From contig CACYDP010000036.1 in the NCBI GenBank assembly GCA_902773135.1, positions 37,931 to 101,930 of the forward strand: a stretch of 64,000 bases of DNA, written 5' to 3'. The translations under genes and the position numbers were made by a program. This DNA comes from an uncultured Ruminococcus sp. Lineage in GTDB: Bacteria; Bacillota; Clostridia; Oscillospirales; Acutalibacteraceae. This document shows, piece after piece, positions 25,013-33,970 of the stretch (the first letter of the stretch is position 1; each line of letters begins with the position of its first letter). Below the pieces are notes generated by a model that made no database searches, was not told the origin of the DNA, and saw nothing but the letters and a program-made list of their open reading frames with translations.

Positions 25013-25079
25013 AGTATATAACTTTAATATGTAAAAGATATTCAGGACACCGCCGCCGCAGCATATTAAAAATCCCGTA

Positions 25080-25673
25080 TTATACATTCTGAAAATATTC
25101 CATCAGTTTTTCAAATGATTTGTCAGCCATCTCATCTGTTGAATTATAATAAAGTATCAGACTTTTTTCGTCATTTTCATCACGGAGATTTTCAGGTATT
25201 GTAAAATTAACCGATGCCAGATATTCGTCCCAGTGTTCCAGTTTCCAGGTATCTCTGTCAGAATCACGGTCAATCATTCTCTGATGACAAACCTCCGGGT
25301 CGGTAACAATCCATATCACAGACAGTTTTGCATCGTGTTCCGCCAATTTCGCACGGAGATTTTTGATATACTCGTCATCACGGATTTCTCTGGTAAAAGG
25401 TGCATTGACCATGACTAAATTTTCATATTTCAGAGCCTCGAAAGCCAGATCGAGTACTACATCATATTCATAATCACGGATTTCCTTTTCAAAAAAATCC
25501 GAACTTCTGTTATAGGGCTGACCCGCAACGGCAAAGATTTGTTTGGAAAGCGGAATCAGCGTATCTTTATCCAGATATACGATATGTTTAACTTCTCTTG
25601 CAAATTTCTTTGCGAGTCTTGTTTTGCCGCAAGCAGGCGGTGATGTAACAAAAATCAGTCTTTTTTCTTCCAT
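25080..25673 (-). CDS. P-loop NTPase, kinase-like
   Basis: A 197-aa protein. The N-terminal segment RLIFVTSPPACGKTRLAKKF carries a Walker A-like loop in which the first Gly is replaced (PPACGKT). It resembles small nucleoside/shikimate-type kinases and AAA_33-type proteins. IRDYEYDVVLDLAFEALKY, VIWIVTDPEVCHQRMIDRDS supply typical kinase-core strands and an Arg-rich lid. The substrate is unknown. The ATG at 25673 has GGGAGT upstream. It is followed by a hairpin and then nadB. Confidence 0.65.
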   Translation of the reverse strand: MEEKRLIFVTSPPACGKTRLAKKFAREVKHIVYLDKDTLIPLSKQIFAVAGQPYNRSSDFFEKEIRDYEYDVVLDLAFEALKYENLVMVNAPFTREIRDDEYIKNLRAKLAEHDAKLSVIWIVTDPEVCHQRMIDRDSDRDTWKLEHWDEYLASVNFTIPENLRDENDEKSLILYYNSTDEMADKSFEKLMEYFQNV

Positions 25674-25855
25674 TGATAAAACTCCCTTTTTTAATATAAT
25701 TATTTTGATGATCGCCAAACTTTATATATCGTTTAAATTCCAAAATTAAAATACAGCAATATACGTTTATAATACCATATTTGACCTGCACTTGTAAAGA
25801 TTATACCATAAATATTTGCAAATATCAAAAAAAATTTTTTAAAGATTTTCCCGCA

Positions 25856-25886
25856 CAAAAAGAGCAGACCATCAAAGTCTGCTCCG
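25856..25886 (-). terminator. Terminator of the transglutaminase-like gene
   Basis: GAGCAGAC at 25862-25869 pairs with GTCTGCTC at 25877-25884, with a T-run after it on the minus strand. Confidence 0.8.
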
Positions 25887-25933
25887 AAACTGCCATTTTG
25901 GTTTGTGTATACACTGTCTTACAATGCAGGATT

Positions 25934-27376
25934 TCACCAATCATACTCATCGTAATCACCGTAATCATCATACTCATCGTAATCGTCATATTCATCGTAA
26001 TCATCAGTGTATTCATCCTGAATATCGGCGGATTCTTTCAGTTCCAAAGTGACCTTCACTGTCATATTGTCCTGGTTCTGCGACAACAGAATACGCTCTT
26101 TCTTGATTTGATGGGCATCGTCAAGCATTTCATTGGCACTGTCGATGTAGGAATAAAATTTATATTCCGGCTGATAAAACAATGTTTCTACACAGCTTGA
26201 ATAAGCAACATTTTCGCCGAAGCTGATGGGAATCACCATATTATTATCCCGTACATTTCTGACAATGATATTGGTAATGTCCAGATCTGTTTGCTCATTC
26301 AGTTCATTGAGTATATAACCCTCCACCATATAATAATTCCAGTCTGTTGATGTACACTGCGGAAGGAAGAAATTATATTTGGTATTCGGGTCGGGGTTGC
26401 TGCTGCGAGTGAGAACAGTGTTTATATCCTCGCTGATCTCGTGGTTTTTCTCTGCCTTTTTGGTACTGATATTAAAATATTCATAAATCACATCGTCTGC
26501 ATTATCGTCCCATGTCGCATCAAGGTGATACCATTGTCCGTCAACCCGGACAAGATTCCACATATGACCGACACCCTCACCGCTTCCTCTGACAGTGGTG
26601 CAGGGTATGCCGACAAGCTGAAGCAGTATCTGCATGGATTTGGCGTAGCCCTCGCATACGGCTTCACCATTAACAATAGCACCGTATGCCGAAAAATAAG
26701 TCCAGCCGTCTTTGGCACCGGTCACACCCGGCTTGTAACTGCATTGATCAAGAAGCATATCGTGTATCTTTTTTTCCCGCTGGTATTCGTTCAAATCACC
26801 GTCCACGGCATTCACGATTTCAGCTACTTTCTTTTCAAACTTATCAATATATTCATCACATTCACCGGACGACAGTACGGAATAAAACTCTATAATAGTT
26901 CCTTCTTCATCATAAGCATAGCCGAACATATTTTCCAGCCAGAAAATCTGAGGATTATCATATTCAAATGCATTGACTACTTCTCTTATATCAAATTCCG
27001 AGATCTGAGACCCTGTTACTTTGACTCTTGATGTTCTGTAATGACCGTTTTCGTCTGCTTCGTCCGTGAGGGAGTAAACATTTTCCTTGATTTTTTCATA
27101 AAGATAGCGTTTATCGTCCGTATCAAGAGCATCATAAGCATAATGGAGATTCACCTGTTTATAATGCTTAGAATTGCTGATAGCCATATCGGATACTTTA
27201 TTGATTTTTTCGTTGGAAGTTTCTGTACCATTGCTGATCTGAACAGCTTCTATCTGATTGTTGTACTGTTCCTTACTCTTAGAATTATGATACATCATAA
27301 AGCAGCCGATAAAAATCAGCACCGCCGCCATAGCAAAAAACATAAAATAAAAAATTTTTGATGTTATATTTTTCAT
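25934..27376 (-). CDS. Membrane-anchored transglutaminase-like protein with Asp/Glu/Tyr tail
   Basis: A 480-aa exported protein with one N-terminal membrane helix (IFYFMFFAMAAVLIFIGCFM). The transglutaminase-like triad is visible: Cys in GEAVCEGYAKSMQILLQL, His in GVGHMWNLVRVDGQWYH, Asp in LDATWDD. Such surface domains act as cysteine peptidases or cross-linking enzymes; the substrate is unknown. The last 25 residues are a near-repeat of Asp-Tyr-Asp-Glu-Tyr units, encoded by short tandem DNA repeats at about 25940-26010. No sorting signal is present. It is flanked by its own terminator. Confidence 0.8.
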   Translation of the reverse strand: MKNITSKIFYFMFFAMAAVLIFIGCFMMYHNSKSKEQYNNQIEAVQISNGTETSNEKINKVSDMAISNSKHYKQVNLHYAYDALDTDDKRYLYEKIKENVYSLTDEADENGHYRTSRVKVTGSQISEFDIREVVNAFEYDNPQIFWLENMFGYAYDEEGTIIEFYSVLSSGECDEYIDKFEKKVAEIVNAVDGDLNEYQREKKIHDMLLDQCSYKPGVTGAKDGWTYFSAYGAIVNGEAVCEGYAKSMQILLQLVGIPCTTVRGSGEGVGHMWNLVRVDGQWYHLDATWDDNADDVIYEYFNISTKKAEKNHEISEDINTVLTRSSNPDPNTKYNFFLPQCTSTDWNYYMVEGYILNELNEQTDLDITNIIVRNVRDNNMVIPISFGENVAYSSCVETLFYQPEYKFYSYIDSANEMLDDAHQIKKERILLSQNQDNMTVKVTLELKESADIQDEYTDDYDEYDDYDEYDDYGDYDEYDW

Positions 27377-27435
27377 TAATCTTTTACCGCATCCTTTCGA
27401 TTGCAGACGTATAAAATGATCATATCATCAACCAA

Positions 27436-27942
27436 TTATTTTTTACCCGACTGTCTTTTCTTTTGAATATCTTTCAGACTCTGCCTTGTTTTTTTCACGG
27501 CAGCCAGATTTTCTGAAAGCTGGTCGTCTGCTTTTTTCAGTACGTTGTCCACATATACATTGGCAGCCTGCTTGATTTTGACCGATTCGTTGTTGGCAGC
27601 AGCAATAATTTCGTCTGCCTGCTGTTTTGCCTGCTTAACGATTTCATTCTGAGATACCAGCACTTTTGCTTTGTCTTCTGCCTGTGAGATGAGGTTCTTG
27701 GCTCTTTCTTCGGCTCTCTGAACGATTGCCTCCGCTTCTTCTTTCGACTTGGCAATAATGTTGCTTCTGTCGGCTGCAATATTTTTTGCCTGACGAACCT
27801 CCTGCGGAAGATTGGTACGCATTTCGTCAATAATTTCCTTAATTCTTTCAGTATTGACTACGGTTTTGCCTCCGCTGAGAGGAAGTGTAATGGCACCCTC
27901 TATAATTTCTTGAAGTTCGTCGATCAACATATCCATTTTCAT
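27436..27942 (-). CDS. Coiled-coil protein (AtpF/DivIVA-like) of the coaD operon
   Basis: A 168-aa soluble protein, nearly all charged alpha helix from residue 25 onward with Ala/Lys/Glu/Gln periodicity ([20 protein letters not shown]). The pattern is like the stalk of F-ATPase subunit b or a DivIVA-type scaffold, but no N-terminal membrane helix is present, so it is not AtpF. Its ATG overlaps the coaD stop (ATGA) with AAAGGAG upstream. A gene of this type follows coaD in many Clostridia; its function is unknown. Confidence 0.7.
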   Translation of the reverse strand: MKMDMLIDELQEIIEGAITLPLSGGKTVVNTERIKEIIDEMRTNLPQEVRQAKNIAADRSNIIAKSKEEAEAIVQRAEERAKNLISQAEDKAKVLVSQNEIVKQAKQQADEIIAAANNESVKIKQAANVYVDNVLKKADDQLSENLAAVKKTRQSLKDIQKKRQSGKK

Positions 27943-28433
27943 TTTTGTTTGCTCCTTTGTCTTATTCTTAGTAAAATTTCATCGTGTACACATTCCGGTA
28001 CAAAAGGATATATATTTCCTCCGAAAAGTCCGACTTGTTTAACGATACTTGAACTGAGATACATATTTTCCGAACTGGTTGTCAGAAAAACAGTTTCAAT
28101 TTCGGAATTCAGCTTATTGTTGGTCAGTGCCATCTGAAACTCATATTCAAAGTCCGAAACAGCTCTCAGACCCTTGACAATCGCAACGGCATTCTGTTGT
28201 TTGGCAAAGTCAACAAGCAGACCGTCAAATCCTGCTATTTCCACATTTTTCAGTCCTATTGTTGCTTTTTTCAGCAGATCGATACGTTCATCAATGGTAA
28301 ACCACGGGCTTTTTTCGGCATTGACAAGAACCGCTACAATTACCTTGTCAAACATTTTTGCCGCCCGTGATATAATATCAACGTGTCCGAGCGTAACAGG
28401 GTCAAAACTGCCCGGGCAAATAGCAATTCTCAT
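27939..28433 (-). CDS. coaD: Phosphopantetheine adenylyltransferase
   Basis: A 164-aa enzyme that adenylates 4'-phosphopantetheine to dephospho-CoA. The nucleotidyltransferase motif is [15 protein letters not shown] with TXGH at residues 15-18. [19 protein letters not shown] and the C-terminal [15 protein letters not shown] (ISSS-like motif) complete it. Its ATG overlaps the rsmD stop by four bases and its stop overlaps the next start, so all three genes are coupled. Confidence 0.95.
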   Translation of the reverse strand: MRIAICPGSFDPVTLGHVDIISRAAKMFDKVIVAVLVNAEKSPWFTIDERIDLLKKATIGLKNVEIAGFDGLLVDFAKQQNAVAIVKGLRAVSDFEYEFQMALTNNKLNSEIETVFLTTSSENMYLSSSIVKQVGLFGGNIYPFVPECVHDEILLRIRQRSKQK

Positions 28434-28981
28434 ATTCCGGTCACTTCCTTGTGTGAATATACGGTAATCATAATTTTACCGTACCTGTAATTTTTCTTGA
28501 TGGCAAAGTCGCCTGTTTCTTCGGGCAGTACCTCTTCTTTCGGGTGTTCGCAAATAATCAAACCTCCGTCACGAACGACATTCGCAGCTTTATCAATTGC
28601 TTTTTGAAGAAGTCCCGTCCGGTAAGGCGGATCAAGAAACACAATATCGAATTTTTCACAAGTACCGTCCAGAAAAGTCAGTGTATCAGTATGTTTGAGC
28701 ACTGCCTTATCTGAAAGACCGGTTGTTTTGAGGTTCTTTCTGATCACTTCAACAGACTTGCGGCTGCTGTCGATAAAATAGGCACGTTCGGCACCTCTGC
28801 TGAGGGCTTCGACACCCATCTGTCCCGAGCCTGCAAAAGCATCCAGAAATACTCTGCCCTCTGTCGAAAACTGAATCACACTGAAAACAGCTTCTTTCAC
28901 GACATCTGTTGTAGGGCGGACATCATTTCCGGAGGGAGTTTCCAGCCGCCTGCCTCTCGCACTGCCTGTAATCACTCTCAT
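28430..28981 (-). CDS. rsmD: 16S rRNA (guanine966-N2)-methyltransferase
   Basis: A 183-aa SAM-dependent methyltransferase beginning [18 protein letters not shown], as in RsmD. The SAM-binding motif is [20 protein letters not shown] and the catalytic motif [10 protein letters not shown]. It methylates G966 of 16S rRNA within the assembling small subunit. It is first in the rsmD-coaD-coiled-coil operon, the usual arrangement in Firmicutes. Confidence 0.93.
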   Translation of the reverse strand: MRVITGSARGRRLETPSGNDVRPTTDVVKEAVFSVIQFSTEGRVFLDAFAGSGQMGVEALSRGAERAYFIDSSRKSVEVIRKNLKTTGLSDKAVLKHTDTLTFLDGTCEKFDIVFLDPPYRTGLLQKAIDKAANVVRDGGLIICEHPKEEVLPEETGDFAIKKNYRYGKIMITVYSHKEVTGI

Positions 28982-29065
28982 TTATCCACGTTCCTTAATG
29001 ATTAATTTTAAGGGTTATCCGAAAAAATTTCCCACCATTTTTTATTTTCGGAGATGCCCTGCATC

Positions 29066-29096
29066 ATTGTTTTGAAAATCTCATTTTCAAAACAAT
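29066..29096. repeat. Perfect inverted repeat in the rsmD/uvrC gap
   Basis: ATTGTTTTGAAAA at 29066-29078 and its exact reverse complement at 29084-29096, loop of five bases. There is no T-run on either side, so it is not a normal terminator. It could be a protein-binding site or RNA hairpin. Confidence 0.5.
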
Positions 29097-29203
29097 ACAA
29101 TATCACGTATATAATTATCCGTAAAAATCACTGAAATGTCAATAGTATTTTTAAATATTTTCGCTGCTGTATGTGATGACAGCAAAATCTGCCGAGAAAA
29201 TGG

Positions 29204-31093
29204 TTATCGTGTGTCGTCACTTTCTGTTTTCTTTTCAGGACGGTCGATCACGCTGCCGTCTGCATAATGATAATACCTGTAAACTGCTTCTGCCGACGGA
29301 CGTGTCATACACTTGACATTCATCAGTTCTTCCACATCGGCTTCTCTGATACGTTTAATGGTTTTGAAATAAGACAGAAGTGCCTTGGCACGTTCCTGTC
29401 CGATACCGTCTATCTCGGTAAGCGAGGAAGAAAATGTTTTTTTCTTTCTGGACAGCCGATGATACCCGATCGCAAACCTATGCACCTCGTCCTGAATAGT
29501 AGACACAAGAGTAAATGCCTGTCTTTTGGAGGTGATAGAGATTTCTCTGCCCTCATCTGTAATCGCTCTTGTGCGGTGACTGCCGTCTTTGACCATACCA
29601 AACAGCGGTATAGTCAGCCCGAATCTTTCGAGAACCGGTCTTACCGCCGAAACCTGACCTTTGCCGCCGTCAAGAAGTATCAGATCCGGCAGCTGTCCAA
29701 AACCTTCACCTGTGTCCTTGTTTTTAAAATATTCCTCAAAACGCCTTGTCAGCACTTCGTTCATTGATGCATAGTCGTCCTGCCCCGTAAAGCCTTTGAT
29801 GCGAAACCGTCTGTAAGAACTTTTGTAAGGTCTGCCGTTCTTAAAAACGATCATACCTGCAACATTTTCCGTACCCGCAAGATTGGATATATCATAGGAT
29901 TCTATCAACACGGGAATTTTCGGCAGACCGAGAAGTTTTGCCAATTCATCAAGTGCTGTCAGTTCGTGACCGAGGTGTCCTCTGCTTTGTGCCAGTCTTT
30001 CGGCAGCATTTTGTCTGGACATGGCAAGAATATGCATTTGCTCGCCTTTCTGAGGATGCAGAAATTTCACTTTGCGTCCGGCTTTTTGGCTGAGCCAATC
30101 CGCTAACAGTGCTTCATTTTCCGCTTCACCATCAATGGCGATCACAGGAGGGATCTTATCCCGCATCGTATAAAACTGCTGGATAAATTCTCTTCTCAAA
30201 GATGCCAGGTCTGCATCATCTCCAATGTCCTTAATCAAAAAATCTTCTTTGTCATACAGTCGTCCGCCCTCAAAGCGTATCACCGCAAAACAAGCATCAC
30301 CACCCTCTGTCATCAGTGAAACTGCGTCCTGGTCGCTGATATTGGCTGCCACCACATTCTGCTTTTCGGTAATACGTTTGACCGCCGTAATTCTGTCACG
30401 ATATTTTGCAGCAAGTTCAAATTCCAGATTTTCGGCAGCATCATTCATTTTCTTTGTCATTATTTTGATGGAATCAGAATTGCCTTTTTTCAGGAAATCC
30501 ACCGCTGCCGCAACACTTTCGCCATACTCCTTACGAGATATTTTATGACAGCAGGGAGCCGAGCATTGTTTGATATAATAATTCAGACAAGGTCTGCCTT
30601 TTGCCGCATCTGCCGAAAAAGTTTTGCTGCACGATGGCAGCCGAAAAATTTTCAGCGTTTCATCAACGGCATTTTTGGCATACCAGGAACTCATATAAGG
30701 TCCGAGATATTCGGCACCGTCATCTTTTTTCTGCATTTCAAAGGTAATTCTAGGCCATTCCTCTTTTGATACCCTGATATAGCTATACCCCTTATCGTCC
30801 TTCAACAAAATGTTATATTTGGGTTTATGCTGTTTAATCAGCGAACATTCAAGAACCAATGCTTCAAACTCGCTGTCACAGAGAATATAATCAAAATCAT
30901 TAACATTAGATACCATCTGACGCACTTTTTCGGGGTGATTTTTATCCGAGCCAAAATATTGGCTGACCCTGTTTTTAAGTGCTTTTGCCTTGCCAATATA
31001 GATAATTTCCTGTTTCAGGTTTTTCATAATATAAACCCCCGGGCTAAGCGGAAGTTTCATTGCTTTGCTTCTGAGTTCTTTTATCGTCATCAT
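29204..31093 (-). CDS. uvrC: Excinuclease ABC subunit C
   Basis: A 629-aa nuclease that makes both incisions in nucleotide excision repair with UvrA/UvrB. The N-terminal GIY-YIG domain has PGVYIMKNL and YIGKAKALKNRVSQYF (residues 16-50). CSAPC marks the Cys region. A UVR-type segment (DAAENLEFELAAKYRDRI) lies near residue 210, the RNase H-like domain near 380-500, and the helix-hairpin-helix end (TEIDGIGQERAKALLSYF). The ATG at 31093 has AGGGG upstream; a longer frame would run into the HPr terminator. Confidence 0.96.
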   Translation of the reverse strand: MMTIKELRSKAMKLPLSPGVYIMKNLKQEIIYIGKAKALKNRVSQYFGSDKNHPEKVRQMVSNVNDFDYILCDSEFEALVLECSLIKQHKPKYNILLKDDKGYSYIRVSKEEWPRITFEMQKKDDGAEYLGPYMSSWYAKNAVDETLKIFRLPSCSKTFSADAAKGRPCLNYYIKQCSAPCCHKISRKEYGESVAAAVDFLKKGNSDSIKIMTKKMNDAAENLEFELAAKYRDRITAVKRITEKQNVVAANISDQDAVSLMTEGGDACFAVIRFEGGRLYDKEDFLIKDIGDDADLASLRREFIQQFYTMRDKIPPVIAIDGEAENEALLADWLSQKAGRKVKFLHPQKGEQMHILAMSRQNAAERLAQSRGHLGHELTALDELAKLLGLPKIPVLIESYDISNLAGTENVAGMIVFKNGRPYKSSYRRFRIKGFTGQDDYASMNEVLTRRFEEYFKNKDTGEGFGQLPDLILLDGGKGQVSAVRPVLERFGLTIPLFGMVKDGSHRTRAITDEGREISITSKRQAFTLVSTIQDEVHRFAIGYHRLSRKKKTFSSSLTEIDGIGQERAKALLSYFKTIKRIREADVEELMNVKCMTRPSAEAVYRYYHYADGSVIDRPEKKTESDDTR

Positions 31094-31118
31094 TAACAGC
31101 CCCTGTTCAAAATAGCGA

Positions 31119-31150
31119 AAAAGCACCGTCCGAAGAAGACGGTGCTTTTA
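31119..31150 (-). terminator. Terminator of the HPr gene
   Basis: AAAAGCACCGTC at 31119-31130 pairs with GACGGTGCTTTT at 31138-31149, followed on the minus strand by TTTTTCGC. Confidence 0.9.
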
Positions 31151-31169
31151 TCATTTTGTATATTGTGAA

Positions 31170-31433
31170 TTATTCAGAAAAACCGGACTGAACGAGCTTG
31201 ATAAGGCTGTCAACAGCATCTCCCTCATCGGAACCGTCTGCAAGCACCTTAATCGTTGTACCGCCCACAATGCCAAGTGAAAGAACACCCAAAAGGCTCT
31301 TTGCATTCACTCTTCTTTCTTCTTTCTCTACCCAAATAGATGATTTGAACTCATTTGCTTTCTGGATAAAGAATGTTGCAGGACGAGCGTGAAGACCTAC
31401 CTGATTCTGAACCACTACTTCTTTAACATACAT
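31170..31433 (-). CDS. ptsH: Phosphocarrier protein HPr
   Basis: An 87-aa phosphocarrier. His15 lies in GLHARPAT, the site phosphorylated by enzyme I, and Ser46 lies in NAKSLLGVLSLG, the regulatory site used by HPr kinase/phosphorylase in Firmicutes. Both residues are present, so it is HPr rather than Crh. GAGGAGGA precedes the ATG at 31433. It is a single gene with its own promoter and terminator; ptsI is not adjacent. Confidence 0.9.
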   Translation of the reverse strand: MYVKEVVVQNQVGLHARPATFFIQKANEFKSSIWVEKEERRVNAKSLLGVLSLGIVGGTTIKVLADGSDEGDAVDSLIKLVQSGFSE

Positions 31434-32038
31434 GATAAAAATCCTCCTCATTAAATGCTGAACGTCAAACATCTTCCATACGGTCACCATATCAAACCGT
31501 ATTATTGTTTAAAATAATTATAGCACAATTTGAGCAACATTCAACTGTTTTTTTAAAGTTTGGCTGTATGTACGATATAAAAACACCTTACCAAAAAAGC
31601 ATTTGTGCAATTTGACATAAATGTTGAAAATTTTTAAGTTTGAAAGATAAAAATCCACAAGCAATTTTTGGCAATTTTATAATTATTCATCACTTTTGAA
31701 TAATTATGCACTTAATCAATGAAGTTTTTACTCCCTAAAAGAATAATAAAGCCAAAAATGTCATTTTGCACATACATCAAGAAAAATAAAATATATTTTT
31801 TGTATCATTTCCCACTGGACTTTTTTTAAAATTATGTACATATTTTTAATTTTTATATTCCTATATACATTTATACAAATATTCGTTTTTTTGCACGAAA
31901 TTCCGTGTAAAATTTATCCATTTTTCAATTAACATTTGAATCATATCTATCAAACTTATACAGAGATTTTTGGTATAATATGCTCTCCGGAAATTTAGGT
32001 TTTGTCATTAAAATACCATTTTTAGCACAAAAATGCCC
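31434..32038. other. AT-rich intergenic region between HPr and trmD
   Basis: About 600 bases without a gene. It contains the HPr promoter (31517-31544) and a perfect 10-base inverted repeat ATAATTATTC/GAATAATTAT (31679-31707). A TATAAT at 31974 on the plus strand leads nowhere. I see no tRNA, riboswitch or clear terminator for trmD here. Confidence 0.5.
31517..31544 (-). promoter_or_regulatory. Promoter of the HPr gene
   Basis: Minus strand TTGAAT, 16-base spacer, TATAAT, about 85 bases before the start. Confidence 0.65.
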
Positions 32039-32791
32039 TTATTTGTTTTTATCAATACTTTTTTCGGATAAAAACGTCTGCATTTTTATATCATTTTCTT
32101 CAAAAACGGCTTTTTCAAGCATATCCGGACGTTTTTTCAAAGTTTCGGCAAGAGCTTGTTCCCGACGCCACTTTTCTATATTGGCATGATGACCGCTCAT
32201 CAGAACGTCAGGAACAGTTTTCCCTCTCCATTCATACGGTTTTGTATACTGCGGGTATTCCAACAGTCCGCCATAATGACTTTCTTCTTCAAAGCAAACA
32301 TTGTCCGACAAAACCCCCGGTATCATTCTGCTCACACAGTCCGCAAGCACTAATGCCGGCAGTTCTCCTCCTGTCAGAACATAATCACCTACGGAAATTT
32401 CTTCATCTACATATTCATCAATAACTCTCTGGTCAACGCCCTCATAATGACCGCATAATATCACGATATTGTCAAGGCGTGCCAATTCCGCCGCCCTTTG
32501 CTGTGTAAGTGTCTTCCCCTTAGGTGACATATAGATCAAATGAAGCCGCTTTCCTGCCTTTTGGCATATATCTTCAAAGCACAAAGCAATCGGTTCGGCT
32601 TTCATCAGCATACCCATACCGCCGCCGTAAGTGGTATCATCCACTCGTTTATGTTTATCATATGCAAAATCTCTTAATTGGTGACATTCAAATTCAACAA
32701 CACCTTTTTTTCTTGCCCTGCCTATCACACTTTCATTCAAAACAGCTTCGCACATTTCAGGAAACAAGGTTATTATATCAATTTTCATCAT
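32039..32791 (-). CDS. trmD: tRNA (guanine37-N1)-methyltransferase
   Basis: A 250-aa enzyme that methylates G37 next to the anticodon to prevent frameshifting. The N-terminus IDIITLFPEMCEAVLNESVI and the knot region EEISVGDYVLTGGELPALVL are characteristic; DDTTYGGGMGMLMKAEPI and the basic C-terminal HANIEKWRREQAL are also seen. The start (ATGATG at 32791) lies inside the end of rimM with GGGG upstream. It is the last gene of the rimM-trmD unit. Confidence 0.94.
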   Translation of the reverse strand: MMKIDIITLFPEMCEAVLNESVIGRARKKGVVEFECHQLRDFAYDKHKRVDDTTYGGGMGMLMKAEPIALCFEDICQKAGKRLHLIYMSPKGKTLTQQRAAELARLDNIVILCGHYEGVDQRVIDEYVDEEISVGDYVLTGGELPALVLADCVSRMIPGVLSDNVCFEEESHYGGLLEYPQYTKPYEWRGKTVPDVLMSGHHANIEKWRREQALAETLKKRPDMLEKAVFEENDIKMQTFLSEKSIDKNK

Positions 32792-33287
32792 CAAAAATCC
32801 CCTCAAGAACTTTTATTGTAATATAACCGCCGTCAATGTTCTTTTCCTTTACAACATCGGGTATCACAGGCACTAAATATTCTTTGCCGTCTTTTTGAAC
32901 GGCATAGACATCGTTGGCACCTGTTTTGATCACGTCACTGATGGTGCCGTACACCTCTCCGCTTTCAACATCTCTTACTTCCAGCCCGATTAAATCCTGT
33001 ATAAAATGAGTTCCCTGCGGCAGCTTTACATCGTCACGGTTCATATAAACGATTTTTCCCCTGAGCCTGTCGGCACTTTCGATGCCGGATACTCCGTCAA
33101 ATTGAATAATCGCAACATTTTTATGAGGTCTTGCCGAAAGAACTTTCAGTTCTGTTCCATCACGAAAATACAATCGTTTCAAACCGCATAAAAATGCAAC
33201 ACTGTCACACCATGCATCAACACGCACTTCTCCTTTCAGTGCATGTGTTCCAACAATTTTTCCTGTTTCTATAAATTGTTTTTTCAT
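32778..33287 (-). CDS. rimM: 16S rRNA processing protein RimM
   Basis: A 169-aa ribosome maturation factor for the head of the 30S subunit. The N-terminal RimM domain starts FIETGKIVGTHALKGEVRV, and the C-terminal PRC-barrel is seen in LIGLEVRDVESGEVYG and YLVPVIPDVVKEKN. It overlaps trmD by 14 bases. It follows khpA after 110 bases that hold two hairpins, so it is only partly coupled to the SRP operon. Confidence 0.92.
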   Translation of the reverse strand: MKKQFIETGKIVGTHALKGEVRVDAWCDSVAFLCGLKRLYFRDGTELKVLSARPHKNVAIIQFDGVSGIESADRLRGKIVYMNRDDVKLPQGTHFIQDLIGLEVRDVESGEVYGTISDVIKTGANDVYAVQKDGKEYLVPVIPDVVKEKNIDGGYITIKVLEGIFDDEN

Positions 33288-33320
33288 AAATACACTCCGA
33301 TTTCAAAACAATGGTAAAAT

Positions 33321-33380
33321 AAAGGGAGAAGCAGAAACTTCTCCCCTTACTGCCGGGATAGACTATTCACACCCCGGTAG
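33321..33380 (-). terminator. Tandem hairpins between khpA and rimM
   Basis: On the minus strand a CTACCGGG/CCCGGCAG stem (33350-33380) precedes GGGAGAAG/CTTCTCCC (33324-33340) that is followed by TTTATTTT. The second hairpin looks like a terminator or attenuator. Confidence 0.75.
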
Positions 33381-33397
33381 AAATGTTCTATTCAAAC

Positions 33398-33631
33398 TCA
33401 GTTGATTTCCACCTGAATTTTATCATCATTTCTTGCTGCTGCAGCTCTCATAACGGTACGGATTGCCTTTGCAATACGTCCCTGTCTGCCAATTACTCTG
33501 CCCATATCTTCTTCATCAACGTGAAGATTATATACAGTAACACCGTTTTCATCTTTTTCGTCAACGGTCACGGTAACTGCTTCAGGCTTTTCAACAAGAC
33601 CTTTTACGATTGAAATAAGTAATTCTTCCAT
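33398..33631 (-). CDS. khpA: KhpA-type KH-domain RNA-binding protein
   Basis: A 77-aa single KH-domain protein. The GXXG loop is in DMGRVIGRQGRIAKAIRTVM. It follows rpsP as in most Firmicutes, where KhpA works with KhpB/EloR in RNA binding and cell elongation. Starts MEELLISIVKGLVEKPEAVT, typical of the family. GGAGGGAAAA precedes the ATG. Confidence 0.9.
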   Translation of the reverse strand: MEELLISIVKGLVEKPEAVTVTVDEKDENGVTVYNLHVDEEDMGRVIGRQGRIAKAIRTVMRAAAARNDDKIQVEIN

Positions 33632-33652
33632 TTTTCCCTCCGATAAAAACTA

Positions 33653-33895
33653 TCAGATTATATCATTCTTTTTCAGAAGAGCCTTTACTGTATCAGTGGG
33701 CTGAGCACCGTTAGCAATCCATTTCTTAGCCTTTTCAGCGTCTACCTTGAACTCTGACGGCTCAACGAGCGGATTATATGTGCCGATTTCTTCGATGAAT
33801 CTGCCGTCACGGGGATATCTGGAATCTGCAACAACAACACGATAGAAAGGTGTCTTCTTTGCTCCTACACGACGAAGTCTGATCTTAACTGCCAT
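33653..33895 (-). CDS. rpsP: 30S ribosomal protein S16
   Basis: An 80-aa ribosomal protein, [20 protein letters not shown], with [18 protein letters not shown] in the middle, typical of S16. GGAGGTAAATCAA precedes the ATG at 33895; a longer frame starts upstream of this site. It lies between ffh and khpA. Confidence 0.96.
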   Translation of the reverse strand: MAVKIRLRRVGAKKTPFYRVVVADSRYPRDGRFIEEIGTYNPLVEPSEFKVDAEKAKKWIANGAQPTDTVKALLKKNDII

Positions 33896-33970
33896 TTGAT
33901 TTACCTCCAAAATTTTAACAAAATAGTTGTTTATATATTTTAACCAATGGATTCATTGGAAAAAAACGAT

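Noticed and set aside
25934-26010. CRISPR-like or intergenic tandem repeat
   Set aside because: The short repeats lie in frame at the end of a gene and encode its Asp/Glu/Tyr tail; there are no spacers.
27436-27942. F-type ATP synthase subunit b
   Set aside because: The coiled coil is similar but there is no N-terminal membrane helix and no other atp gene nearby.
31968-31985. Plus-strand promoter at TATAAT near 31974
   Set aside because: No -35 box at normal distance and no plus-strand gene downstream.
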